Shown here: piece by piece, positions 35,401 through 46,563 of the stretch
Numbering within the stretch: position 1 is the first letter of the stretch
How the letters are laid out: each line of letters begins with the position of its first letter
Origin: Vitellaria paradoxa
Taxonomy: Eukaryota; Streptophyta; Magnoliopsida; Ericales; Sapotaceae
Reading direction: 5' to 3'
Length of the DNA: 64,000 bases
Assembly: GCA_019916065.1 (NCBI GenBank)
Contig: CM034240.1
Location: 19,391,894-19,455,893 of the forward strand
Program-made: the position numbers and the translations under genes
The notes under the pieces: model-generated
The model's input: only the letters and a program-made list of their open reading frames with translations
The model's database searches: none
What the model was told of the DNA's origin: nothing

Positions 35401-35810
35401 GCATTGGCAATTTTAGTATGATGCTCTTAGTTACTCCCTCAACTTTGACGAAGGCTCGAGCAAAACAGTGATCTCAATAAAAAACTTCTTGTCGCGGTTC
35501 ACAGCGATCCCAACGTCTGCAAAGTCATCGATGGATCACAACAGGGACACAGCGATCCCAACGTCTGCAAAGTCATCGATGGATCACAACAGGGACACGT
35601 AATTCTTTCCGTGATAGAGAAGGATTGGGAGCTCTCAGATTTGGTTTTTTGCTATTTCCCACGAACATTTTTAGTTGCACAAAACTTTAAAAAAGTTAAA
35701 ACTTGGACTAAATAATGAGAGGCTTTAGATTGATTTAAGAAAATCTGACGGTCTACATATTGCACTTGTTTTTCATGGATCGGTGCCGCCCCCAAGCCTG
35801 TCTCATAAGG
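35401..35810 (-). repeat. MULE right terminal inverted repeat with 48-bp tandem duplication
   Basis: Inverted partner of 28824-29194, longer because an exact 48-bp unit beginning ACAGCGATCCCAACG is present twice in tandem (35501-35548 and 35549-35596). The left repeat has only one copy of the corresponding stretch. Confidence 0.85.
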
Positions 35811-36682
35811 GACATGGACTGCATTTCGTACTGTTTTTTTTGAAGAATAACATTTCATACCATTGAGGCTGTCAAAAAATGCAGAAATAAACTTCACTAC
35901 TTCCTAACGTAAATAAGAATTTCACGATGAATTGGAATATGACACGCTCAGACTCTTTCACGATAAATTGGAATATGACACGCTCAGACACTATCATTCT
36001 TTTCAAGTGGTAGATTCTCTACTTTAATGATAATTACTAAAAAAAATTCACCAAAACAATACCGACCATATTTTCACACAATTTAGTCTCAACCCATTCT
36101 TTTGAAATGAAGACTAACCAAACAGAGCCTTAAATAACCAAAAGTGCCCGACCTCATTATAAATTACCTTGCATCATCTTGCATCATCTTTAGTACAAGA
36201 TCTAATCACACAATCACCAAACATAAAACGGAGCACAGCTCAACGCCTTCCGTCAAGAAAAGGGCCAAAAAGTAAAAAATACAAAAGAGAGAGACAATAA
36301 AAAAGGAATAGGTCACCCTGATTGAATTCAAAAATAATAATAATAATAACAATAGTAATTTGGGGTGACAATTTGAGTTGAGAGTCGTGATCAAATTCAT
36401 AATTGTCTGTTCTTTAGATCTTTACTCAAATATTCAAAAAATTTAATGAACATGGTAAATAATTAATTTAATTCAAATAGATGTCAACTCAGGCCAATTT
36501 CGACTTATGCTGCGGATTGTGAAATTTTGACAGCCCCAAAATAATCCCACCACATTGTAGCCGAAAAGGAAGCTAATAAGCTTCAAATTCCAAGATGAAC
36601 TCATCAATGTCAAAATTTTAAAAAGAGCAAAGGTAATTGCGCTTAGCTCAACAAAACTAGGAACTGCCAAAACCCAGTGAAT
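35811..36682. other. Spacer between MULE and eS7 gene
   Basis: No gene seen. A 36-bp near-perfect tandem duplication (unit beginning TTTCACGAT) lies at 35920-35991. The last part, left of 36683, is the likely 3' untranslated region of the eS7 gene on the minus strand; no unambiguous polyadenylation signal was found. Confidence 0.55.
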
Positions 36683-39600
36683 CTAAGCCTCCGTCGTAGG
36701 GTACTCAAACACAACATCTTTGCCGGAAAGCTTCCTGTAAACTGAAGCATAAGTTTCCAACTTATACTCGGTGTTGTTTCTCTCCTTAGGGTCCAAGAAA
36801 ACCTGTCCACAAGAAACACGGTTAGGAACTGAAGCCTACCTTGTTACTAGAGAATAGAATGGATATTCACACATTATCATTTTATTCTATTCTAGTACCT
36901 CAAATAAAATAACATTTAAAGTATAAAGTAACCCTTCAAATAAGTGTACCAAACATAATAATAGAATGGAAGTGTAGGAAAAACTCTCTCTCTCTCTCTC
37001 TCTCTCTTTAAAAGGAATGTGAAGCCTTTTTTAGGAAGACACCTTTTAATCCATTACAGCATTAAAATACAGGGGAGGGGGACTCGAAGTAGGATGGGCT
37101 TAGGGGATTTCAATTGCCTTACCAACTAGGCTACCACATGAATTCACCCTTCTAATCCTTAAGGTATGATTAAAATGATAGGAGACATAAAATTTCAAGT
37201 GTATATTATTTCAATGGATTAGAAAACATATAAAAACCAAAAACATTCATCAATAAATTAATTTTCTAATTTTTTGATATCTAGTGCATTTTCACTACCA
37301 TTTTTCAGCACAAACTAAGCAAGAGAAGTAGTTTTGAATTCTTTCATTTTCTTTACTTTTCTCAAACTAAATCATCCCAAACAAACCCTTAGGAGAACCA
37401 GAACAGGAATCAACAATTCCTTTGGCCAAAGGAGATGAGAGAAATAGAAAGAAAACAAGGAACTAAACGTGGTATATATTGATAGAAAACAAGGAACTAA
37501 GACTATGTTTGGTACATGAGAATGAAATAGAATGGAGTAGAATAAATGGAATAAGAGGTAAGAATGGCATAAGAATAGAATGGAATAGAATCCTCATTCC
37601 ATTTCTTTGTTTGGTAGTCAACATGAAAATAGTAGGAATGGAATAAATATCAAATTTTTATAATTTAATTACATATTTTAAATATAATGAAATAAAATGG
37701 CATATAATAAAAACAACTAAAATTAATTTTTTAAAATCTATAAAAATAAATTTTATTTTCCGAGCGCAAATTTGAGTCAAAAAAAGGGGTCAAAGGATAA
37801 AACGATCATTTTACAATTCAAGTTTGAATTGGGTTAAAATTTTCTTTATTAAAAAACATGTCAATAAATATCTTTTGGGATGTGTAAAATACAAATTCGA
37901 CCCAAACACAAGCCAAGAGGCAAAATATTCATTTTTATAGTCTGAATTCAGATAGGACTAAAATTTCTTTAATTATTAAAAAATGTTAGATTTTTTTTAG
38001 CCCTTTGGGCAGCTTATAATGTGAACTTGAACAAAAATGACCAAGAAGTAAAATCGTCATTTTACAATTTGAGTTCAGATTAAGATGAACTTTTATTAGT
38101 TATCAAATAATACATCAATAAATATTTTTTAACCTTTTGGGAAGCTCAATATGCAAATTTGGGCAAAAAATGAACCTAAGGGTATAATGGTCATTTTATA
38201 ATCCAAGTTTGGATCAGATCAAAATTTGCTTAGTTATTAAGTAATATGAAAGAATATTTTTCAAATAAGTGTACCAAACATAATAATAGAATGAAAGTGT
38301 AAGAAAATCACTTTCTTTAAGGAATGTGAAGCCTTTTTTAGGAAGACACCTTTTTAATTCATTACAGCATTAAAATTTTTTTGGGGGGGGGGGGGGGGTC
38401 GAAGTAGGATGGACCGAGGGGATTACAATTGCCTTACCAACTAGGCTACCCCGTGAATTCACCTTTTTAATCCTTGAGGGTATGATTAGATCAAAGATTT
38501 GTTAAAGAAAAAGAAAATGAAAGAATTCAAATTACTTCTCTAGTTTAATTTAGAAAATTAGAAAATTAATGTATTGATGAATATCTTCTATTTTTATATA
38601 TTTTCTAATCCACTGAAATAATAATACACATTTGAAATTTTATGTTTCCTATCATTTTTCTCATCCCTTTGCTTTTCCATCACCAAATCATCCCAGACAA
38701 ATCCTTACGTTAAGTTTGGAACATGGATTTGTGGAGGGAAAGGAAAAATGAAGGAAAAATAAAATTAATAATTTGTGCAATTTTTGTACACTTAACCAAG
38801 TAAAAAACAAGTAAAAGTTAAACTTTGTTTATAAATATCTATACATTTTAATCTCATTTTTCTAACTCAAAAAAAAAAAAAAAATGAAATAAATTTAACT
38901 TTTCACTTCATTTTGCATTTTTACCATTTCCCTTCAATTTTCTTTTCCCTCCACAAATCCATGTACCAAACATAGCCTTAGAGAACCAGAACAGGAATCA
39001 ACAATTCCTTTGGTCAAAGGAGATAAGAAAACAAGAAACTAAATGCAGTATATACATAATACATCAATTATTTGCTACTTAGCCCAACATGTACCTTCAT
39101 TATCTTGGATCCATCAATGCAATGTCTAACACGCTTTCCAACAATCTCAGCCGGAACAACAATATCCTCAAGCATGGCATCATGCACAGCAGTGAGTGTT
39201 CGGCTGCGGCGCCGTTGAACAGCCGAACCTTTCCTTGGGGGCCTCAATATCCTGCGAGTTGCAATCAAGATCACATCCTACCAAAAAGAAGTTATTACAA
39301 ACCTATTCAGCACAAAAGGTATGTCAATGTCACAAAGGACAAATTATACAAGTACAGTTATCAGTATGACAAGACAACACCAAAAGAGAACTGAAATACA
39401 TTACAATCAATAACAGAATGGCATATAGTAAAAAGCACCAAAATTTGTCACTCAGCAAACAACAAGTGCCTGTAAAAAATGTAATCAGGAACATGCAAAA
39501 TTCAGATTCAACAACCTAGTCATTAAAAGTTCGATAAATAATAGTGCCAAATGCAGTGTCCAAAGTATTAGAACTTTCAACATTATGCACACACAACTGG

Positions 39601-40799
39601 TGAGTGCATGAATGCACTAGAATTAATATTCAAATGCAAAATTACTATTGGCTGATTACTGGAACAAATTCCAAACTATACAAAAACTCAGCATGCACAT
39701 GACAGAAGCATGCAAAGAGGCTAAAGTAATTCAATATTGCAAATTACTAACTTCATTTATTTTGAATACCAAAATATGTTATGCTTCTGGCATGACTTAA
39801 AGAGATATCTCACATGCAAAAAATGACCCAAGTAGATGTTGAAAATTTAAAAACAAAAATATAAAAATATGTCACAATACCCACAGCCTAGGAAGACTGA
39901 GTGACAAGGTGTAATGCTCCTGGCATAACTAAAAGTGAGATATCTCACATGGAAAAAGTGGCCCTGTTCAAAATGGTAAGAAATATATGCCACAATGTCC
40001 ACACTCCAACCTCATGAACTAGAGGGAAGACAAAGACAATGTGGCTAAAGCAAATGTAGCTTATGATTCTGTTAAGTGCTGACACAAGGTGTTTGATCAG
40101 CACTGGACCGTCAATAAGCACAAAAGATGCTCAAACATGATAATCCACTTTAAACATAAATGCAACCACGCAAAGACCAACAATGTGGAATATTTACCAG
40201 CAATCATTAACCTAAGAAGCATTACCTAATTACACCACTAACCCAATGGGACTCATTAACCATGCCCATTGAGACACCTATCATTTGTATTCAAATTGTT
40301 AATCCATTGTTTACTCTCACTGGATTTCTTACTTTGCCACTGAATTTCTTCTCAAGCTCCCTAACAAGCCTGACATGAATCTTTCGGAAAGCCTTTCTCA
40401 GCCTGTATGGCACATGGACAACAACAGCCTTCCGGTTCCCAGAAACATCAATTTGACTGCAACAATGTAGAGTACAAAACAAAGTATTCATTAGCCATGC
40501 AAAGACCATATTTCTTTATCTAAGCATGGACTAAAGACTTTTACATTGCTGAATTTATAAAAAGATCCTTCAAGTCACTTTTCAACTCTTGGTTAGTGTT
40601 CCCCAAATCAAACAAGGCCTGTGGAGACAGTAAAGCAGATTGTCAATCACGTCTGCAATAAGTGGCTGTGCCTAGTAGGCAGGAAGATGGTTTTTGATAA
40701 GTAATAAATAACAATAAAAATGACCTGAGCGACTGACTCCTCAAACTCAGTGGGTTCAGCATCCTTATCTTTGTGGATTTTCTTCTTTGCAGTGAACAT
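36683..40799 (-). CDS. RPS7: 40S ribosomal protein eS7, five coding exons, 191 aa
   Basis: Structural protein of the small cytosolic ribosomal subunit, needed for 18S rRNA processing and subunit assembly. Coding exons on the minus strand: 40725-40799, 40545-40618, 40333-40456, 39095-39277 and 36683-36802, each with GT donor and AG acceptor, totalling 576 nt (191 codons and TAG). The length equals the usual plant eS7. Landmarks: N-terminus [36 protein letters not shown] and ELEKKFSGK in exon 3; [14 protein letters not shown] and [20 protein letters not shown] in exon 4; [16 protein letters not shown] and the C-terminal YPTTEA in exon 5. The ATG is the family start and follows a 10-nt exon leader. 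No stop or frameshift is present, so the gene appears functional. The fourth intron (36803-39094) is enlarged by SINE and MITE insertions. Small ORFs overlapping these exons are the same gene seen piecemeal. Confidence 0.96.
36942..37480. repeat. Composite repeat copy 1 in eS7 intron 4
   Basis: First copy of a composite unit: a SINE (37008-37149), an interior segment (about 37174-37350) and a trailing block around 37389-37460 (GAACCAGAACAGGAATCAAC). The unit recurs at 38263-39055, with the interior segment inverted and an extra MITE. A (CT)n run at 36984-37007 forms the SINE tail. Confidence 0.8.
37008..37149 (-). mobile_element. tRNA-derived SINE, copy 1
   Basis: On the minus strand it has an A box TAGCCTAGTTGG (37122-37133) and a B box ACTTCGAGTCC (37080-37090), 31 bp apart, as in a tRNA-type RNA polymerase III promoter. 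A tRNA-unrelated body and a (GA)n tail follow. It has the same orientation as the eS7 gene. Confidence 0.75.
37481..38262. other. Middle of eS7 intron 4, MITE debris
   Basis: Contains ACTATGTTTGGTACATGAGA near 37502, followed by repeated GGAATAGAATGG-type units to about 37640, like the end of another MITE. The rest is AT-rich. No gene. The (GAATGGAATAG)-type units also occur near 36850-36970. Confidence 0.5.
38316..38463 (-). mobile_element. tRNA-derived SINE, copy 2
   Basis: Close relative of 37008-37149. The A box is intact at 38437-38448. The B-box region reads ACTTCGACCC and runs into a 16-base G run on the plus strand (38383-38398), which has replaced the purine-rich stretch of copy 1. 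Confidence 0.72.
38708..38977. mobile_element. Tourist-like MITE with TTA target duplication
   Basis: A 270-bp insert whose ends are inverted (GTTTGGAACATGGATTTGTG at the left, CACAAATCCATGTACCAAAC at the right). It is bordered by TTA at 38705-38707 and 38978-38980. Copy 1 of the composite repeat has a single TTA at the matching place (37389-37391) and no insert, so it shows the empty site. A TTA duplication fits the PIF/Harbinger superfamily. Confidence 0.82.
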
Positions 40800-41961
40800 C
40801 TTCACAGATCTGTATTGTATTACCTATAAGTATTAGGTGAACAAGATGTTTACTTATGCAAAGATAGGTCATACACAGACATGATAAGATATAATAAAAA
40901 TTTCTAAGAGAATTAGTTTGTTTGTATCAACTTACCATGAATAACACTGTAAAATGTTTTTACGATAACAGAGTTTTCTGATTGACTGAAAATGGTTTCA
41001 TGTTAAGTCGTTTACATCAACAAAGTTTTCTACAAAATGTACTACATCAAAACGACAAAAATCCTAACCATGAAACTAAAAAGGCCCCAAATACAAATCC
41101 AGAGCACTGATTACTTCATATGGATGATGTTCAACATTGAAAAATGATTCTTCTAGTATCAATAATAAAATAATAATAAACTGTCTCAAATTGTGTCAAT
41201 TTGAGATCTTTTGTAATGAATGAAATTGGCACACGACAAATACTGCAAACTACTACAATGTTTAACCTTGTCATGGTGAACATCAACAAAAGTTTTATAT
41301 ATGGATAGGTAATAACATCTAAAAACTCAAATTAAAATTATATTCAATTTCTACTGAAGAGAACATTAAGCATCTAGCCAGCCAAGGAATAAACAGTGAA
41401 CATGACAAGTTAAACGCCCTGTAAGGTCTCCACAATGTATAGCATGAGACAAAAAAATATAAATTTGCACTTTAGAATATCCACTTATAACCCCAACAAG
41501 TTATAAAATTTGAAACATTTAAGATCCTTGCTAATCTCACTTCAACTGGAAAAGAATGACACCCCTCCAGGAGACAGATCATTTCAACTGCAAATGACCT
41601 TTGAATCCCAGAGAAAATATGAAATAACCATCCCCATATGCACCCCCCCCCCCCCAAAAAAAAAGAAAACAACTTCACCAAACAGAAAATTTTAATTAAA
41701 CTTTGCTTCAAAACATCATCATAACAGTAAGAAATCAGCAAAGTAAATGCACATCAATCGAATAAAATGGCAAATGGGTTTAGTTTTATGCTTTAATTTT
41801 CTCCGTGAAGAAATCAGAACTATAGGCTCGTTTCATTATATTTTTTCTCCTTTTCCATTACATTTTCTCAGCAGCCAAACAAGGGAAAACCACTTAGAAA
41901 ACCTAGAAACCCCATGTCTCAGGTATGGTTTTACCACGCTACGATGCGATTTTAATCATAC

Positions 41962-42032
41962 CTGACGGCAGGTGAAGAGGGGAGAGAGAGATTCTGTGAA
42001 TGTCTCAAGGAAAATCCTCCCTCGCTAGGTTC
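41962..42032 (-). other. RPS7: eS7 5'UTR exon and long leader intron
   Basis: Upstream of the coding exons, a CT-rich leader ending CTGCCGTCAG meets a GTATGA donor at 41961. The matching acceptor is ATACAG at 40810, ten bases before the start codon. This gives a leader intron of about 1.15 kb, a common arrangement in plant ribosomal protein genes. The 5' edge of the exon is an estimate from the TATA box position. Confidence 0.75.
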
Positions 42033-42042
42033 CCGGTCAGCG

Positions 42043-42175
42043 AAACCCTAGAGCTAAAATTTATATAGTAAGATTCAACGGCCAAGGTGGATTTATATTG
42101 GTGCCTGGATGGTGCAGATTTAAGTGATGTGAATTATCCGTTTATGCTCATCGAACGGTGATCAGGGTTTGGGCT
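42043..42175 (-). promoter_or_regulatory. RPS7: eS7 core promoter: telo-box, TATA box, site II motif
   Basis: AAACCCTA (telo-box) at 42043-42050 on the plus strand, TATATAAA on the minus strand at 42060-42067, and a TGGGCT site II element at 42170-42175. Telo-box plus site II is the known signature of plant ribosomal protein and cell-growth promoters. The TATA position predicts transcription starting near 42030. Confidence 0.75.
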
Positions 42176-42179
42176 TTAT

Positions 42180-45100
42180 CTCTTTGATTTGGGGCCAACG
42201 ACTTATGCGGACTGGAAAGGGAGTGGAGGGGGACTAGAATTTAGGGCCGAATTAATCAGACCGTACCTGTTGCCCCAAAACATCAATTTCCCAGCAAGCT
42301 AAAGAAGGTGCAGCCGGCGAGGCATTTTCCTTTCCATTGGCACAATCCAAACGTAGTTAATTGCTTTTATAATTTTGAGTGATAATTCAACTGAAAATAT
42401 TTTAAATTTATATATTTTTTAATAGTTGTTAATTTGAATCTTCTCATAGTTACTAAAACATTTATCTAATTTTCAGCTCCAAAAATTCAGAGATTAATCG
42501 ATGTATGCTTGAATTAAGCCAAATACCTTGAGTATAAAGAAGAAGAAGAAGAAGAAGTTAATTGTTTTCAAACCTTGGAGCAATAGTCCATTGGGATGTG
42601 TTAAGTTTGATTTAATATTTTTGACAACTTGGGTTTCAAAATTATATTTGTATAAAGTTTAGGATTTGAGTCCTTTTCCGTTGTAATTTATTTGGATCAA
42701 ATTTTAATTCTTAATTGGAGTTTAAAAGAAAAATGGTTCAGTAGATAAAGCCTTAGGCTAGGCAAAATATTGCCTTAGCTTGAGGGCCGCTCGAGCTGCT
42801 TGTCTTCTGAATATCAGCTGAAGGACCAATCTAGTGGTCATCCAAAATTGGCGCCTTCATTATATATGCATATAGAATCACAAATGCTACATTAAGAATA
42901 AATGCCAATTGGGTTTGTTAGAAGGAATATATAGATATGATCATTAGGGTTCAAAAACACATGTAATTTAATGCAAGGCCCTATTCACACAAATTTTGAT
43001 CCAGAAAACATTTAGATTTTCTTTTTTTTTTTGGGTCAAAACTCATGTTTACAAATTAGTGTTGTCCCATGCCAGTGTTGATTATTGTATTGTGAATTCT
43101 TATTTTTATTTATTCCTCCGATTGATAAAGAAATAAAAAATAAGAATAATATAGAAATTAAAGGTCTGCAAATGTAGAGAACTTCAGAGAAAATTTGAAT
43201 TTTTTCTTGAAACATTTGGGATTTAAAGACTCTTAGATTACAAAACATGAATAAATTTATATCATCATTTTAATATGGAACTTTTAACCTATAAGCAATC
43301 TTTAGAGTGTCGTTACAGAATTTTTAAATTATAAGTCTTTAGATTATTCGGCATTTTTTGCCTTTTGCTCTCTCCCCCCTTATCTATTTCTTCCTCTTTT
43401 CAATGGATTCACATTTAATTTTCTTATGAAGTTTCCTCTATTAATAGTGGGTTTTAGATAATAGTATATAGAATCTTTAGATTTTTCAAGTGTGTCATTT
43501 GAACAATTCAAGATAATTAGAATTTCAGCGCCAAACTCCATATAGAATTGGTCAATGATTTTCAAATTACAACATTTAAATATTTGAGTTGTATTATTTT
43601 AATTTGGGCACTAATTTGTGTGTTAGAGTGACTCCTTCCGGATAGAAGATATTCAAATTTGTTATTTAATTAATTTTGAATTAAAAATTTAGGAGTAAAA
43701 TTTATGTACCAGCAAAATATCCATCATGATTCACACAAACATTTTTTGATTATATAATTTGTGACAATTTGGCATGATTATAATTAATTTTACTCTTTTT
43801 TTATAGAAGGAATACATGTAACGCCTTTTTTCTTTTCTTTTTTTTTTTTAAGGCCAACAATTGTACCCACTCCCCATCTCATTGGGCTGCATAAGTTTTT
43901 TTTTTTTTTCTTTTTCATTTTTTCAATAACTGGATTACCCTTTTATTATTTAGTGTTTTTTTTTTTTTTTTTTTTGGGGTTAAGCCAATTTCACCTCATT
44001 GATATCCGTTTACTTTATTTAGGTTTAAATTTTACTTTTTATTTTTATTATTATTTTTTTAACAATCTTGTAAGTAGATAGAATTTGTATTGGTAGGTAA
44101 ATATTATTTCTCTTCATATATTTGTTTAATATGTAATATTATATAGTTGCACATCATTTAAGTATGCCAATTATGGGTTTATACTTATTAAAGGCTCACT
44201 TTTATCTTAATTTTCTTGTATTCTTGGTGTTATTGTATTTTTAGGTATTAAAACCTAACGTTTAAAAAGACATCAAGAAGGCAAGAAGTTGAAGATGTGG
44301 AGTTGATATTCTCATTTGTTTTCTTGAGTTTTGTTATCTATTATTCCAAATTTTGAGAACAAATTTTTATAAAGTAGAAGAGTATAATGACTTGTACTTT
44401 CATATATATTATTTTATTCAAAAAAAATGGAGCTTGATGTGATGTGATATTTGATGTGATTAATTTGATGTTTGAGTTGATGCAATTGCTCGATTTTTGG
44501 TCTAGAATTGATTTCGTCAGCTTTTGAAATCTGTAGGGAGTTTAATGGATTGTATGCACTTAGGGTGATCTTCGTATGTGTACAGTGCTAGCATGCATGG
44601 GCCGCTTTGTTTTTCCTATGCGCATGACCTATAACAATTAGCAATGTAACTTACACTTCCATTTTTTTTTTTTCATTTTTTGGTTGATGTTCATATCTCA
44701 TTAATGGTTGTTGCCCACGCTACCTAGCCTACTCTTTAGCCTAACTGACCTTGTCAACTCACCCACTTGCCTTTCTCTTCCTTCATGATGAAAGATTCAT
44801 AGGTTTTGTATTTGTGTGCGTGCGCGTGTGTGTGGGTGGGAGTTTTATAGAAAAGCCGAGAGTGAAAGTTAAGTTGATGAGAGTGTGTTCTTAAATTAAG
44901 CTCTCATGTCCATTTCATACTCAAATTAGAGTTGTGAGGGGTGTGTTGTGAAACTTAGTTGGGTGTTGGGGGTGGTGGTATTGAACGTTGTTGAGTTTCG
45001 ACATTCTCGAAGCTTTTCCTAGTCATTTTCTTCTTATTCCGAACAACTCAAGGTAGGAAACATTGATTTCATGTTACATTTATATTAGATATATTATTTA

Positions 45101-46563
45101 TATTAATAAAAAATGATAAAAAATACATTAAAATAATAAAATCATTATACAAATAAAAAAAATTATCATTTTTATTTGTATATAAATTCTCCTACGTAAT
45201 TCTTTTTTTTTAGCAATTTATAAATGTGAATAATACACGTAAAACTATCAAAGTAAAAAAAAAAATAACTTTATTTACATTATTGAATCAGATAAGAGCC
45301 AATAATTTACAAATATAACATTAATAATAATAAATTATAGTGCAACTGGAGTGTGGTAGTACTTAACCTAAGAAAATAAAGAACAAGAGTTATGGGGCCC
45401 CATATATAGTGAGGGTATAATGGTCACTTTGATTGGAGGGAGGCAAATAAATGTTATACAAATCTTAGAAGGTCTACGTGAAGATTATTGAAGCATGTGG
45501 TTCTAGGCATACAAAAATAAAATCATAAGGAGTATAAGTAGAATAAAGAAGGTGTTATTGCTATTATGAGTTATGCAAAAAGAGTTCAATTTTTTAAAAA
45601 TGCATGCACTTAAATAGGTTTAAAACCTAAAAAATTACCTTTAGATATCACTATAAGATTAAACTGTATTTTTTTTTGAAAGGTACTATTGGATGGAACC
45701 TGACTTATATAACATATTGAAAGTTTGTGTATCAAAAAGTAATTGATTTATTTATTTTACAAAATTCAAAATTGTCATTAGTTACTATAACAATTGCATA
45801 TTAGAAAAATGTTTATTTGGTTAAAGATGTTTTAAATATTTTTGACGTTATAACTAAAATATTTTATGGTGTTTATTATTCGATGCTTTTTACTATTATA
45901 CATTAATAAGCTTTAACTGGTCTAGTTTTGAAACACTACTATGCTGACGAACATTATTATTCTATGGTTTTAACAATTTAAATAAATAGATTTATAGTTT
46001 TTAGTAGTAGCTCTTCCTCGTTAGAACTATAACATGGTTTATATCTACTTGCAGTTGAAAGTGATAAAGAATTTGATTTTTGGTCTTGGTAAAGGACACA
46101 ACAACATTGGTTTGCAGTGCTTACTTCTACTACTTATCATGTGCTAACATTTCATATATATATATATATATATATGATAACATTTGAACACATTTTTAGT
46201 ACCAGAGTGAACGACAAAATGGAATAACACCCGAGATAATAAACCGACTCATATGTATGTGGGATTGTTTATTTATTTATTTTTTTGCTAATGGACAATA
46301 ACAACAAACTAACCAAGTAGGGTGATTTAGAATTAATATACTTCGATTAAGTAGAATAAAATAGTAGTGATGAATAATTTATATATTATAAATTGATGAA
46401 TACTTGCAAATAATTATCAAGTTTATAGGTACCAACCTAGTTAAGATTATAAGATCTAAAATGATACACTTAGTTTTTACTCTATTGTTGTACTATTATA
46501 AAGTTGTAATAATTAATTTTAATTTCTCAAGGCAATTTAAATTTCATTATTTTTTAAATAATT
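42180..46563. other. Intergenic DNA upstream of eS7, no gene seen
   Basis: About 4.4 kb, AT-rich, with poly-T runs (43845, 43905, 43956), an AGA-repeat stretch at 42539-42557, a (GT)n-like stretch at 44815-44840 and an (AT)n run at about 46156-46176. None of the short ORFs resembles a protein family. Confidence 0.55.

Larger units (their letters stand above)
28824..35810 (-). mobile_element. Mutator-like element with FAR1-type transposase and long TIRs
   Basis: A unit of about 7 kb bounded by inverted copies of about 370-410 bp (28824-29194 and 35401-35810). It contains one transposase gene on the minus strand with FAR1 DNA-binding, MULE catalytic and SWIM parts in the standard order. This matches the autonomous Jittery/FAR1-like branch of Mutator elements, from which the plant light-signalling factors FAR1 and FHY3 are thought to derive. 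I could not identify a 9-bp target duplication, so the outer ends may be off by some tens of bases. The transposase is broken by stops. Confidence 0.8.
38263..39055. repeat. Composite repeat copy 2 in eS7 intron 4
   Basis: Matches copy 1 at both ends (CAAATAAGTGTACCAAACAT at the left; GAACCAGAACAGGAATCAAC at the right). The interior segment at about 38505-38660 matches 37174-37350 in reverse complement. The MITE at 38708-38977 is extra relative to copy 1. Confidence 0.78.

Noticed and set aside
44401..45000. A possible gene around the GT-rich stretch near 44.8 kb
   Set aside because: No open frame longer than chance and no splice-compatible coding blocks were seen on either strand.
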